A stretch of 64,000 nucleotides of DNA from BJHQ01 sp964654285 (GTDB lineage Bacteria > Planctomycetota > UBA11346), in assembly GCA_964654285.1 (NCBI GenBank), contig CAZZJC010000022.1:1-64000 (forward strand), written 5' to 3'. How positions within the stretch are numbered: position 1 is the stretch's first letter; the number at the start of each line of letters is the position of its first letter. Below the pieces are notes generated by a model that was given only the letters and a program-made list of their open reading frames with translations, made no database searches and had not been told where the DNA came from. Of the stretch, positions 1-9,724 are shown in pieces. Made by a program: the position numbers and the translations under genes.

Positions 1-960
1 GGCGAGCGCACCCGCGAGGGCAACGACCTCTGGAACGAGATGATCGAGTCCGGCGTCATCGTGGTGGAAAAGGACGAAAAAGGCCACCCGAAGTGGAACG
101 CCGACGGCTACCCCCAGGTCAAGCCGGGCGCCTCGCGCTGCTCGCTGGTCTACGGCCAGATGAACGAACCGCCGGGCGCGCGCCTGCGCGTGGCGCTGTC
201 GGCCCTGACCCAGGCCGAGCACCTGCGCGATGTGTCGGGCAAGGACGTGCTCCTGTTCGTCGACAACATCTTCCGCTTCACCCAGGCCGGATCCGAGGTG
301 TCGGCCCTGCTCGGCCGCCTGCCCAGCGCGGTGGGCTACCAGCCGACCCTGGCCAGCGAGATGGGCCAGCTGCAGGAACGCATCACCTCGACCCGTGGCG
401 GTGCGATCACCTCGATCCAGGCCGTGTACGTGCCGGCCGACGACTACACCGACCCGGCCCCGGCCAACGCCTTCACCCACCTCGACGCGACCACCAACCT
501 GTCGCGCAGCATCGCGGAGAAGGGCATCTACCCGGCCGTCGATCCGCTCGCGTCGACCAGCCGCATCCTGCAACCGCACATCGTCGGCGAACGCCACTAC
601 AAGGTTGCGCGCGGCGTGCAGAAGGTGCTGCAGCGCTACAAGGATCTGCAGGACATCATCGCCATCCTCGGCGTCGATGAGCTGTCGGACGAGGACAAGC
701 ACCTCGTCGCGCGCGCCCGCCGTCTCGAACGCTTCATGTCGCAGCCGTTCAGCGTCGCCGAGCAGTTCACCGGCATGAAGGGCATCGCCCTGCGCCTGGA
801 GGACACCATCCGCAGCTTCGAGGCGATCCTCACCGGCCAGTACGACAGCCTGCCCGAATCGGCGTTCATGTACGTCGGCACCATCGACGACGTGGTCGCC
901 AAGGCCGAATCGGCCAAGGCGGAAACCGCGGCCAAGGCCGGCGCGGCAGCGAAGGCCTGA
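1..960 (+). CDS. atpD: F1F0 ATP synthase subunit beta, C-terminal part (5' end outside window)
   Basis: Catalytic beta subunit of the F1 sector, making ATP at the cytoplasmic face of the inner membrane. The reading frame is open from base 1 and begins at GERTREGND, the motif that carries the catalytic glutamate, so roughly the first 40% of the protein lies upstream. Visible family motifs are VYGQMNEPPGAR, the Walker B region VLLFVDNIFRFTQAGSEVSA, and GYQPTLASEMG. Between the GERTREGND helix and VYGQMNEPP there is an insertion of about 20 residues compared with E. coli. The C-terminus is an Ala/Lys-rich tail (AKAETAAKAG). atpC follows 9 bases downstream, the usual end of the atp operon. Confidence 0.98.
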   Translation, partial: GERTREGNDLWNEMIESGVIVVEKDEKGHPKWNADGYPQVKPGASRCSLVYGQMNEPPGARLRVALSALTQAEHLRDVSGKDVLLFVDNIFRFTQAGSEVSALLGRLPSAVGYQPTLASEMGQLQERITSTRGGAITSIQAVYVPADDYTDPAPANAFTHLDATTNLSRSIAEKGIYPAVDPLASTSRILQPHIVGERHYKVARGVQKVLQRYKDLQDIIAILGVDELSDEDKHLVARARRLERFMSQPFSVAEQFTGMKGIALRLEDTIRSFEAILTGQYDSLPESAFMYVGTIDDVVAKAESAKAETAAKAGAAAKA

Positions 961-969
961 GGCGCGGTC

Positions 970-1437
970 GTGCTCACCCTGCGCATCATCACGCCCGAGC
1001 GGTCGCTGCCCGAATTCGAGGCCGAGCACATCACCATCGTCTCGGTCGAGGGTGAACTCGGCATCCGCACCGGCCACGCGGCGGTGGCGGCGCTGCTCAA
1101 GCCGGCCGGCCATGTCCTGGCCCGGTCCAAGGGCGGCACGGTGCGCGTCACCGCCATCCAGGGCGGCGTCGCCCAGGTCCTGCGCGATCAGGTGGTGGTC
1201 CTGGCCGATGCGGCCATCCCTGCGGACCAGATCGACATGGCCAAGGTGAAGGCGCGGCTGGAACACCTGCGTGCGAATCCCGTGGCAGCCGAGGCGGATG
1301 CCGGCGCCATCGCAGCGCAGCGGGGCGAAATCCGCTGGCTTGAGACGCAGCTGCATTTGCCCAAGCAGGTCCTCAGCCGCGACGAGATGCTGGCGCATGC
1401 CGACGCGCATGCCAAGGCGTCCTCCGCGCCGCACTGA
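970..1437 (+). CDS. atpC: F1F0 ATP synthase subunit epsilon
   Basis: Central-stalk epsilon subunit, which couples F1 to the c-ring and can inhibit ATP hydrolysis. The 155-residue protein has the N-terminal beta-sandwich (LTLRIITPE, then the conserved GELGIRTGHA region) followed by a C-terminal helical hairpin. It starts at GTG 970, 9 bases after the atpD stop; no ATG fits near the family N-terminus. It is slightly longer than the usual 130-140 residues because of a His/Ala-rich tail. It is the last gene of the operon and converges on the large minus-strand secreted protein at 1472. Confidence 0.95.
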   Translation: MLTLRIITPERSLPEFEAEHITIVSVEGELGIRTGHAAVAALLKPAGHVLARSKGGTVRVTAIQGGVAQVLRDQVVVLADAAIPADQIDMAKVKARLEHLRANPVAAEADAGAIAAQRGEIRWLETQLHLPKQVLSRDEMLAHADAHAKASSAPH

Positions 1438-1471
1438 GATTCCGCGCGGTCAGTCCCGCCGACGATCCCAC

Positions 1472-4400
1472 CTACGGCCCCGCTTCCCGGCCCAGACCTT
1501 CCAGGAAGGTGTGAGCCTGCGCCGACTCCGCGCTGCGAGGTGCCAGCTTCATCACGTTGCGCAGGTACGGCGCGATGCGTTTTCCGTAGGCTGTCCAGCG
1601 CCTGGTCTCCTCCTCGACCTGATCGCTTGGCCAGAAGCGCGGCGACAACCAGAGGGCATCCGACGGTACGGCATCCACGCTGACCAGCAGCAGCAGCTGG
1701 TAGGATCCCTCGGTCAGGCGCACGCGGTCGCCATGACGGATTTCGACGCCACCCAGCCAGGCGCGGGCCTTGAGCAGATCCTGGTCGAAGCGCACCACGT
1801 GGTTGCGCGTGCTGCGCAGGTCGGCGGCCACCAGGCAGGCGGTCTTGTTCGCGTTGCGCAGGACGAAGCCGAGGTCGACCGCCCGGCGCAGGCGGTGGAT
1901 GTCGGTGAGGTTGGCGGGATCGAGCCGCCACCGGGGGAAATCAGCGATCAGCAGGGATTCCTGGTTCAGCGCCACGACCTTGAGGGTGGCGGATCCCACC
2001 CCCACCGACTGCTCGCGCAGCAGGCCGGAATCCGGCTTCACTGCGCTCAGCGCGGCTTCGGCGGCGGAAGCGTCGAAGGGACCGAGGATCCGCCAGGTGT
2101 GGGGCGGGATCCCGGCGGTGATGGTCGAGGACGAGAAGGCGTTGTGCCGGTTGCCCGATACCGGCCCGGATGGCGGGATCTCGCGTTCCGGGGTGTCGGT
2201 CGGCTTCTGCCCGTAGACGTCGTCGAGCAGGTTGCGCGCCACCGTGCGGGCCTCGTAGGCGCGACCGGTGTCTCCGGTATAGCCGATGCAGGTGACGCCG
2301 AGGTAGCCGCGCAGATAGATGCGGTCGCCTTCCAGCGCGGCGGCGCCATAGGTGCGGTCGATGGCGTTGCTGGCCAGACGCAGCGGTTGGCGCTCGCGGG
2401 TGAGGACGACCAGATCCATCGGCGCCTTGGGGCCGATCGATTGGAAGATCTGCTCGCCGAGGAGGTGGTACGCATGGCGGTCCCCCACGCTGGTGGGCGA
2501 CCACTGCCCGCCGCTTTTGCGCAGGAGCGGAATCGATCCGAGGTGGTTGCCGGTGGCGAGATCGAACGTCTGCAGCGCCTTCCAGCCCTCGCCTTTGCCG
2601 CCTTCGATCTTCACCCCGATGGCGTTCCCCCGTTCGCCGAAGCCCTGTTCGGGCGAATCGTTGACGCCCATGGTGTGCTGGACGATGCCGTCATAGGCGG
2701 TGCTGCCGCCGTAATCAGCGCCGAAGCGCACCGACCAGGACAGCCGCGCGCCGATCAGGTCCCGGCTTTCCATCAGGAATTGCACCGGGGTCAGGCCCAT
2801 CACGAGCTGGTTGCCGATGACGGTGGGCGAGGGTACGCCGCTGTTCACGCCGCAATCGCGGATCAGCACCTTGCCGTCCTCCAGGCGCAGGACGCTGCCG
2901 CCGCCGGTCACCACCACCGGCATGGCGGTCTTCCCGTCGCTCAGGACGGTGACCACCGGGCTGGCGACGTGCCAGCCGGCGTCGGGCAGGTCGCGGGTCT
3001 CCCAGCGCTTCGCGCCGGTGGCGGCGTCGAGGGCCAGCACCTTGCCGCCGTCCTTGCCGCGCTTGCCCGGTTCATGCTCCAGATTGCCGCCGTACAGGAG
3101 GAGCAATCCGCCAGCAAGGCAGGGGGACGACAGGCTGTGGTCGGCGCTGGAGGAGATCCAGGTCTGGACCTTCCAGATCTCCTTGCCGTCGAGGTCGAAG
3201 CAGGCCGCCACGTCGCTGCCGTTCTTCACCCAGATGTGCTTGCCGTCGGTGACCGGGGTGGGGAACATCCAGCCGGTGTAGTCGATCCAATACCCGCCTC
3301 CCATGCTGTTGGCGTGGCTGTGCTTGGCGACCAGGCCGACCATCGCTCCCTCGGCTTTCTCGACCGCGGAATCCTTGGCGATCGGCGAGTCCGGATCCTT
3401 GGAGAACCGGGCGGACTGCAGTTTGCCGATCTTTGCGTACACCGCTTCCAGAGCGTCCTTCACCGCGACCTGATCCGGGGATTTCTCCAGCTCATCGCGT
3501 TGATCGAGCAGGGCCACGAGTTCAGGCGCGGCGCCGTCGCGCTCGTCGGCCGCCTTGCCGGGGGCCTTGGCCCAGATGCCGGTGCCTTCGGCCCAGTACC
3601 AGGAATCCTTCAACCAGCGCGGCCAGGGATACTTCATCTTCCCCACACCCAGGTGGACGGGCAGGACATCGCGGGCAAGTCGGGCCTGCCACCATGCCTC
3701 GTACAACGCCCAGCCCTTCTTGCGTTCATCATCCGGCAGCAGATCGAACAGGCTGACCGGGCGGCGCCAGAGTTCACGCCCATCGGATTTAGCCAGGCAG
3801 ACCAGCCAGAACGGATCGACGGTGATGAGCAGGCGGTCGGACCCCGGTACCGGCACCGGGGTCGCATTGCCGAAATAGGTGGTCGGGGTCTGCCAGAGCA
3901 CGTTCTGCCTGGCCTTGATGGCGAAGGCGACGGGAGGATCGCTGTTGGGATAGAACCCGGAACCATTGCCACGGTAGCCGACGGTGCCACTGATCCCGCC
4001 CTTGGTGAGTTCCGCGATCGCCTTGGCGCGTTCGGCCACGACGGTCGCCGGACGTGGGCCTCCGCGCAGGCACAACCGCAACCAGCACGACGGTGAGGCG
4101 AATTCCACATCCAGACGCAGGGTGAGGACATTCAGTCCGGATCTGAAGGGGATGCGGACGAGGCCGGTCTCCTGGCGCCGGATCACCTCCAGCTGGGCGG
4201 GACTTTCCCACAGCAGCTGATCGCCCAACCACAGGCGACCGCGCTGGGTCACCCCGATGCCGGCCCACAGGGTGCGATCCGCATCGCTCTTCACGACGCA
4301 ACGCAGGTAGATGGTGCTGTAGGGTTGGCCTCCCCAGACGCCCCCGAGGGATTGCGAGAGGCCGAAGTAGGCGGGGTTGAAGCCGAACCATTTCGGGAAG

Positions 4401-5749
4401 CCCAGATGCCCGAAGCCGCCGGCCCCGGGCGGCGGGATCACCGCCTGCCAGGTGCTGGTGGCGGAACCGGAGTACCCCGCCTTGTCATGCAATCGCTGCC
4501 AATGTTCAGTGCGGACCCGGATGGTCTCATCGCCCATCAGGACCTGATCCGGAAGATCCGGCAGGCTGTGGGTGAATGCGGTGAGCGGGAAGGGGCCCAG
4601 GAGACGCCAGTCGGTGATCGCCGCCCATTGCGGCGATCCTTCAGTCCCCGCGTCGGGCGGGAGCTGCAGCACGCCCTTGCCGCCGGACAGGAAGCGCTCC
4701 CCGAACCAGGGACCGAAATCGGGATCGTCGCAGGCGGCGGCCTTGATCGGTTCCGGCCCCTCCGGCCGCAGGGCCAGGGCGAGCGCCTTCATGCGCGCCA
4801 CGCGAGCGCGGATCGCGGCGACGTTGATCGTCACCGCGCCGAGGGCCTTCTTCGCCGCGGCCATCGCGCCAGCGTCGTCCTTGACCTCGATGCCGTCATC
4901 CAGACCGGCAGGACCATCCGATCTCCTGGCCTGCGCCTCGAAGCTGATCGCGGGCCGCAGCACCTGCGGGGTGAAACCGGTGGCAGAGGCGTCGTTCCAG
5001 GTGACCTGCTTGCGCCGCAGCAGCACCAGGCTGCGCAACCGGGCATAGGCGCGGTCGGCCTCCAGTTCGAGACGGCAGGCGTGCTGGTAGAGTTCGGCCG
5101 GCAGGGTTTCGGCGCCGCGCCCAGGTGCGGCCTGGCCGGCCAGACGTTCGACCTGGCGCACGCTTCCGCTCAGCGCATAGGTCCAGTCCGGCAATCTGGG
5201 CGCCGGTTTCGCTCCGATCAGGGGAGGCAGGGGCTGGGCGACGGCGGTGCAGGTGCCGGCCACCCGCCCCTCCTGCCACTGGGCCTTCACGGCGAAGGCG
5301 ATCGTCACCGCCGGATGATCGCCCAGGTGCTCCTGGACCGGCTGTTCCCAGGCCGGTCCGCGTTCCATCGCCATGGTCACGGTGCCCTGCACCGATCCGT
5401 TCACCGCATCGCCGGAGAAGGCCAGGCCCGTGGCGTCTCCTTCGCTGGCGAAGGCGGTCAGGCCGCGGGCCTCGATGCGCACCCGCACCGGCACCACCGG
5501 CGATCGCCACAGGGTCATCACCGTCGTCTCCTGGGCGACCCCGCGTTCGGCGGTCAGCGCGAGGCGGAGCACCGGCTTTCCGGCGTGGATGCGGTCCAGT
5601 TCCTGGTCGCGTACGTCGACGATGGCGGCGACATCGGTGCCGAGCGCCGCGACCTCGTGCGCCAGGACATCGGCCCCGGCCAGCCCCGGACTGAGGGCCG
5701 CCAGCACGATGGCGCAGATCAGGAGCGGACTCTGGCGGGATGGGCGCAT
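1472..5749 (-). CDS. Large secreted PQQ-like beta-propeller protein
   Basis: A predicted secreted protein of 1425 residues with unknown substrate. I chose the ATG at 5749 because it gives a clean signal peptide (MRPSRQSPLLICAIVLAALS, then GLAGA); the frame stays open further upstream but would run across the start of the divergent FHA gene. The middle and C-terminal halves contain PQQ/BamB-type propeller blades, seen as repeats of GRELWRRP, GKEIWKVQTW and ATGAKRWETRD with intervening TPVTDG and SPVV strands. The region before them looks like a jelly-roll domain (SCWLRLCLRGG). Such proteins are common in Planctomycetota and Verrucomicrobia. No enzymatic residues can be assigned. It converges with atpC. 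Confidence 0.85.
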   Translation of the reverse strand: MRPSRQSPLLICAIVLAALSPGLAGADVLAHEVAALGTDVAAIVDVRDQELDRIHAGKPVLRLALTAERGVAQETTVMTLWRSPVVPVRVRIEARGLTAFASEGDATGLAFSGDAVNGSVQGTVTMAMERGPAWEQPVQEHLGDHPAVTIAFAVKAQWQEGRVAGTCTAVAQPLPPLIGAKPAPRLPDWTYALSGSVRQVERLAGQAAPGRGAETLPAELYQHACRLELEADRAYARLRSLVLLRRKQVTWNDASATGFTPQVLRPAISFEAQARRSDGPAGLDDGIEVKDDAGAMAAAKKALGAVTINVAAIRARVARMKALALALRPEGPEPIKAAACDDPDFGPWFGERFLSGGKGVLQLPPDAGTEGSPQWAAITDWRLLGPFPLTAFTHSLPDLPDQVLMGDETIRVRTEHWQRLHDKAGYSGSATSTWQAVIPPPGAGGFGHLGFPKWFGFNPAYFGLSQSLGGVWGGQPYSTIYLRCVVKSDADRTLWAGIGVTQRGRLWLGDQLLWESPAQLEVIRRQETGLVRIPFRSGLNVLTLRLDVEFASPSCWLRLCLRGGPRPATVVAERAKAIAELTKGGISGTVGYRGNGSGFYPNSDPPVAFAIKARQNVLWQTPTTYFGNATPVPVPGSDRLLITVDPFWLVCLAKSDGRELWRRPVSLFDLLPDDERKKGWALYEAWWQARLARDVLPVHLGVGKMKYPWPRWLKDSWYWAEGTGIWAKAPGKAADERDGAAPELVALLDQRDELEKSPDQVAVKDALEAVYAKIGKLQSARFSKDPDSPIAKDSAVEKAEGAMVGLVAKHSHANSMGGGYWIDYTGWMFPTPVTDGKHIWVKNGSDVAACFDLDGKEIWKVQTWISSSADHSLSSPCLAGGLLLLYGGNLEHEPGKRGKDGGKVLALDAATGAKRWETRDLPDAGWHVASPVVTVLSDGKTAMPVVVTGGGSVLRLEDGKVLIRDCGVNSGVPSPTVIGNQLVMGLTPVQFLMESRDLIGARLSWSVRFGADYGGSTAYDGIVQHTMGVNDSPEQGFGERGNAIGVKIEGGKGEGWKALQTFDLATGNHLGSIPLLRKSGGQWSPTSVGDRHAYHLLGEQIFQSIGPKAPMDLVVLTRERQPLRLASNAIDRTYGAAALEGDRIYLRGYLGVTCIGYTGDTGRAYEARTVARNLLDDVYGQKPTDTPEREIPPSGPVSGNRHNAFSSSTITAGIPPHTWRILGPFDASAAEAALSAVKPDSGLLREQSVGVGSATLKVVALNQESLLIADFPRWRLDPANLTDIHRLRRAVDLGFVLRNANKTACLVAADLRSTRNHVVRFDQDLLKARAWLGGVEIRHGDRVRLTEGSYQLLLLVSVDAVPSDALWLSPRFWPSDQVEEETRRWTAYGKRIAPYLRNVMKLAPRSAESAQAHTFLEGLGREAGP

Positions 5750-5936
5750 GCATTGTCCAGGCGGGATGACTATGGGCGTCAGCACGACCGAGCGGATACG
5801 CCAGGAACCGGGGTCCGTTGCCATTCCGGATGCACCGCCCCGCGCCGAGGCCGGGTCGGATCCGCCGCAAGCAAGCGCAAGACCGTTGCGGGACGCGCCT
5901 TGCGCCGGGCGCGCGGCAGGGGTACTTTCCCCAGCC

Positions 5937-6677
5937 ATGCCGGTCGCCGCCGTCGATTTCTACCTCGTTTCCGCCGCCCGCCGCGCCCATCGCCTGCGGC
6001 CGGGCCGGGGGTACGTCTTCGGGCGCGAGGACGGCTGCGACGTGGTGCTCCAGGATGCGCTCGCCTCGCGCCGCCATGCCGAGGTCAAATGGGCGGAGGA
6101 GCCCGGCAAGGCCGGTTACTGGTTCGTGGTCGATCTCAACAGCCGCAACGGAGTCCTGGTCGACAACAAGCGCATCTCCCAGCCGACCCCGCTGACCGAC
6201 GGGGCGCAGCTCCAGATCGGGGGCCAGGTCTTCCGCCTGCACCTGCTGCCGCCGGGCGGCGATCCCGCGTCGCTGGGCAACCAGGCGCCGCAGATCTCCT
6301 CGATCGAGACCATGGGTCCGGGCATCAACCTGAGCGAACTCGCGACCCAGGGCGCGACCTACACCGGCCAGGTGACGGATGGCGGCGTGATGGAGCTGCT
6401 CCAGTTCTTCTCCGCCACCGGCAAGACCGGTCGGCTCGATCTGCTCAGCGGCACCGCCGCCCCGAGTTCGGTCTGGGTCCAGCAGGGCACCCCGGTCCAC
6501 GTCCAGCACGAACAGCTGACCGGCATCGACGCCTTGACGGCCCTTGCCGTGCGTCCCCCGCAGCGCTTCGCCTTCCACGCCGAGATCGACCAGCCGCCGG
6601 CGCGCACCCTGCAGGGCTCGGCGCAGGGCATCCTGATGGAGATCGCCCGGCGGATGGATGAGGCGCGGCGGACATAG
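5937..6677 (+). CDS. FHA domain protein with C-terminal DUF4388 (PATAN-like) domain
   Basis: A 246-residue cytoplasmic signalling adaptor. Residues ~20-100 form a forkhead-associated domain, recognisable by FGREDGCDVVLQD, SRRHAEV and DLNSRNGVLVDNKRI, the loops that bind phosphothreonine. Residues ~135-230 match DUF4388/PATAN (TYTGQVTDGGVMELLQFF, GKTGRLDL), a domain found with bacterial signal-transduction proteins. I chose ATG 5937 because it puts MPVAAVDFYLV just before the FHA fold; the open frame upstream is a shadow of the divergent gene. Two Hanks-type Ser/Thr kinases in this window could create its phosphothreonine targets, but that link is inference. Confidence 0.88.
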   Translation: MPVAAVDFYLVSAARRAHRLRPGRGYVFGREDGCDVVLQDALASRRHAEVKWAEEPGKAGYWFVVDLNSRNGVLVDNKRISQPTPLTDGAQLQIGGQVFRLHLLPPGGDPASLGNQAPQISSIETMGPGINLSELATQGATYTGQVTDGGVMELLQFFSATGKTGRLDLLSGTAAPSSVWVQQGTPVHVQHEQLTGIDALTALAVRPPQRFAFHAEIDQPPARTLQGSAQGILMEIARRMDEARRT

Positions 6678-6689
6678 GCGCCGCGGCCC

Positions 6690-9128
6690 TCAACCCGTGG
6701 ATTCCCCGGCGTCCAATCTCCCCGCCACCGCATCCAGATCGCGGCTGCCGAGATCAAGGTGGCCGGGGAAGAAGCCGTGCGGTGCGTAGGGCCGGCTCAG
6801 GCGTTCGACCTCCTCCGGACTGATCGTTCCCGCCGCCAGGCCGCGATAGGCGGCGACCACCTCGCCCACGGCTGCCGGCGCGAGATCGCCGAGTTCCAGA
6901 AGCCACGCGTCGACCAGGCCGGTGGTGCGCTGGACCTGGACCGGGGCGCACAGGCGGCGGCCCTCCCAGATCACGGTGTCGCCGTGGACGCGGCGTTGCA
7001 GGTCATACGGCAGGCCGCCGTCGCGCTCGACCGCCCGCAGGTGTGCGACTGCACCGGGGGCGAGGCTGTGATCCTGGCGCGTCAGCATCGCCGGCACGCG
7101 GCCATGCGCGACGATGGCCAGCCGGGGTGCGGCCTGGTCCCCCAGGCGCGCGGCGAGGTGCGCGATCTCCTTCCCGCTGCATTCCAGGCTGATCACCACC
7201 GCATCGGCCCCGAGTCCGGCCAGGGCGGCGCAGGTCGCGGTCGAGTAGGCGTTGCAGGGGTGGTCGGCGACCGCCGGCAGGCCGGCGGTACGGGCAGCCG
7301 CCAGGACGCCGATCTGCCCTGCCACCACCGGCAGGCCGAATGCAGCCAGATGCGGACTCACGCGGGCGGTGGCGGGATGGCGCAGGAACCAGCGACCACC
7401 GTCACGATCGCAAGCGATCACCGGCGCGACCGGGCCCCAGAGGTCCAGGGTCGGATCGTCGAGCCACACCGCCCCTGCGCCGGCGGCGAGCGCGGCGTGA
7501 CCCGCCGCGATGGAGCCGACCGCAACCCAGACCGCGGTCGCGCGGCGGCGCGGCGTGCCCGGCGCGGGGGGCTGCCACGCCGGCACCGGCACCGGTGCGG
7601 CCGGCTGCGCCGCCAGGCGTTCGACCACGAACCGGCGCAGGGATTTCAGTTCCGAGGCCGGCACGAAGCAGCCGGTCTCGCCGTGCAGCGTCACCGTGCC
7701 GCAGGAGAAGCCGGTGCCGCCGAACGCGCCGAGCTTGTCGGCGATGAGCGCGGCGGTGAGGGGCTGGCCGGTGGCGGGCGCCGTGGCGACCGTGCCGGTC
7801 ACCACGGCGGTACGGCCATCGGCGCTGCGGGCGCTGATCTGCAACGGCCGGCCGGCCTGGATGGCGACGACGAGGTCCACCGCGATCCCGGGCTGGGTGC
7901 GGTCGAGCGGCACCGTCGCCATCGCCTGCGCGGCCTCGGCCTGGCGCGCCTGGTCGCGGTTGCGGTGGAGCGGCGTCCCGGCGGGCAGGCGCGGCCCACG
8001 CGGCTGGATGCGCAGCTTCACCCGCCAGCGGCCGGCGCCGGCGGGGTCGACGGCCAGGACCAGGAAACCGTCGGTCCAGGCGCCGTTGGGCCCGGGGATG
8101 GTGCAGGTGAAGCCCTGGCCGGCGCGCGGCGCCGCAGCGGCCTCGACCAGGGCGCTGCCCCGTTCGCGGTCGAGCGCGAGCAGCACCGCGTCGGGCGCGC
8201 GATCGTCCTGCGGATCCTGTCTGCTCAGGCGCGAAGCCGCGTCGTAGACGCCCAGCAGGGGCGCGGCGGTGGGCGGCCGGGCGAAGACCTCGCGCAGGCG
8301 GTCGCGCTCCGGCTTCAGGTCGGCGGCAGCACCCGCGACCCAGGCGTCGGCGGCGGCGCGGTAGGCCCGGCTGACGGTGTAGACGTAGTCCGGGCCCTTC
8401 AGCCGGCCTTCGATCTTCAGCGACGCCACCCCGGCCGAGGCGAGATCGCCGACCTGCGCGAGCAGGTTGAGATCCTTGAGGCTGATCGCGCTGTCGGCGA
8501 CGCCGGTCCCCGTGGCGTAGTCGAAGCGGCAGTTCTGCGCGCAGGTGCCGCGATTCGCCGAGCGGCAGCCGGCGAAATTCGACATCAGGCATTGGCCCGA
8601 GAACGCATAGCACAGCGCGCCGTGCACGAAGTGCTCGACCTCGATGCCCAGGCTGGCGGCGGTCGCGCCGCACTCAGCCACCTCGGCCAGGGTGAGTTCG
8701 CGCGCCAGGATCACCCGTTCGGCGCCGAGCCCGGCGAGGACGCGGATCTGGGCCGGATCGTGGATGGTCATCTGGGTGCTGGCGTGCAGGGCGAGCGCCG
8801 GCAGTTCGCGCCGGAGCACCCGCCACAGGCCGAGATCCTGCACGATCGCGGCATCGACCCCGGCGTGGACGGCATGCGCGGCGAGATCCAGCGCCTTGGA
8901 CAGTTCGTCGTCATGCACCAGGGTGTTGAGCACGACGTAGCATTTCAGCCCGTGCCGATGCAGGTAGGCGACGTGGCCGGGCAGTTCGGCCCGGCGGAAG
9001 TTCTCGGCCCGGCCGCGTGCGTTGAAATGGCGCAGGCCCAGGTACACCGCATCGGCCCCGCCCGCGACCGCCGCCGGCAGGCATTCCGGTGCGCCGGCCG
9101 GGGCGAGGATCTCGGGTCGACGGCGCAT
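6690..9128 (-). CDS. U32 family protein with DUF3656-like extension (RlhA-like tRNA/rRNA hydroxylation family)
   Basis: An 812-residue member of the peptidase U32 family. The barrel starts with RPEILAPAGAPECLPAAVAGG and carries the U32 signature around EHFVHGALCYAFSGQCLMS, followed by CRSANRGTCAQNC, cysteines expected to hold an iron-sulfur cluster. SLKIEGRLKGPDYVYTV precedes a long C-terminal extension like that of E. coli RlhA (YdcP), which hydroxylates 23S rRNA C2501; the related TrhP/YegQ proteins act on tRNA uridine-34 and are shorter. A true protease role is less likely. The ATG at 9128 lies 11 bases after the stop of the cobalamin adenosyltransferase gene, so the two are probably co-transcribed. 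Confidence 0.85.
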   Translation of the reverse strand: MRRRPEILAPAGAPECLPAAVAGGADAVYLGLRHFNARGRAENFRRAELPGHVAYLHRHGLKCYVVLNTLVHDDELSKALDLAAHAVHAGVDAAIVQDLGLWRVLRRELPALALHASTQMTIHDPAQIRVLAGLGAERVILARELTLAEVAECGATAASLGIEVEHFVHGALCYAFSGQCLMSNFAGCRSANRGTCAQNCRFDYATGTGVADSAISLKDLNLLAQVGDLASAGVASLKIEGRLKGPDYVYTVSRAYRAAADAWVAGAAADLKPERDRLREVFARPPTAAPLLGVYDAASRLSRQDPQDDRAPDAVLLALDRERGSALVEAAAAPRAGQGFTCTIPGPNGAWTDGFLVLAVDPAGAGRWRVKLRIQPRGPRLPAGTPLHRNRDQARQAEAAQAMATVPLDRTQPGIAVDLVVAIQAGRPLQISARSADGRTAVVTGTVATAPATGQPLTAALIADKLGAFGGTGFSCGTVTLHGETGCFVPASELKSLRRFVVERLAAQPAAPVPVPAWQPPAPGTPRRRATAVWVAVGSIAAGHAALAAGAGAVWLDDPTLDLWGPVAPVIACDRDGGRWFLRHPATARVSPHLAAFGLPVVAGQIGVLAAARTAGLPAVADHPCNAYSTATCAALAGLGADAVVISLECSGKEIAHLAARLGDQAAPRLAIVAHGRVPAMLTRQDHSLAPGAVAHLRAVERDGGLPYDLQRRVHGDTVIWEGRRLCAPVQVQRTTGLVDAWLLELGDLAPAAVGEVVAAYRGLAAGTISPEEVERLSRPYAPHGFFPGHLDLGSRDLDAVAGRLDAGESTG

Positions 9129-9139
9129 CGCTGCCGGCT

Positions 9140-9724
9140 TCAGCCGTTGCGGTGCCTGCCCGGCACCCAGGCGAGATCGGCCTTGCCGTCGTCGTTGCAG
9201 CGGCGCGACCAGGCGAAGCAGAGATCGCTCAGCCGGTTGAGGTAGCGCAGGCATTCGCGGTTGAGCGGCTTGGCCTCGCCCAGGTCGCGGATCGCGGTCA
9301 CCACCTGACGCTCGGCCCGCCGCACCACGGTGCGCGCGACGTGCAGCTGCGCCGCCGCGCGGGTGCCGCCGGGCAGGACGAAGCTCTTCAGCGGCGGGAT
9401 GCGCGCTACGCTGGATTCCACCAGCGTTTCCAGCCGTCCGATGTGGGCTGCGGTGATGCGCGGCACGCGATCCGAGTAGGCCCAGTCCAGGGGCGAGGCG
9501 AGGTCGCTGCCGAGGTCGAAGAGATCGTTCTGCACCGTCGGCAGGGCCTCGGCCAGATCCGCCGGGATGGCCTCGCAGCGGACGCAGCCGAGCACGCTGT
9601 TGGCCTCGTCGACGCTGCCGATGGCCTGCATCAGGGCGTGGTCCTTGGGCAGGCGGCTGCCGTCGGAGCGCGCGGTGGTGCCATCGTCGCCGGTGCGCGT
9701 GGTGAGCCGATCGAGTCGGACCAT
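9140..9724 (-). CDS. Cob(I)alamin adenosyltransferase, PduO type
   Basis: Transfers adenosyl from ATP to cob(I)alamin to make the coenzyme B12 cofactor. The 194-residue length and motifs are typical of the PduO trimer family: TRTGDDGTTARSDGSRLPKD, GSVDEANSVLG, FVLPGG, ARTVVRRAERQ and LNRLSDLCFAWSR. I chose ATG 9724, which places the nucleotide-binding N-terminus correctly; upstream in-frame sequence is not family-like. It precedes the U32 gene in the same orientation. No B12-dependent mutase or riboswitch is visible in the window. Confidence 0.93.
   Translation of the reverse strand: MVRLDRLTTRTGDDGTTARSDGSRLPKDHALMQAIGSVDEANSVLGCVRCEAIPADLAEALPTVQNDLFDLGSDLASPLDWAYSDRVPRITAAHIGRLETLVESSVARIPPLKSFVLPGGTRAAAQLHVARTVVRRAERQVVTAIRDLGEAKPLNRECLRYLNRLSDLCFAWSRRCNDDGKADLAWVPGRHRNG

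Noticed and set aside
1271..4096. Open frame of 941 codons on the plus strand
   Set aside because: It runs antisense across the PQQ-propeller gene, has no recognisable domain and is a product of the high GC content, which removes stop codons in shadow frames.
5373..5936. Longer start for the FHA protein
   Set aside because: The extra residues lie antisense to the PQQ gene's N-terminus and are not FHA-like; ATG 5937 begins at the fold.
4325..6661. Open frame of 778 codons on the plus strand
   Set aside because: It overlaps both the PQQ gene and the FHA gene in another frame and has no domain.
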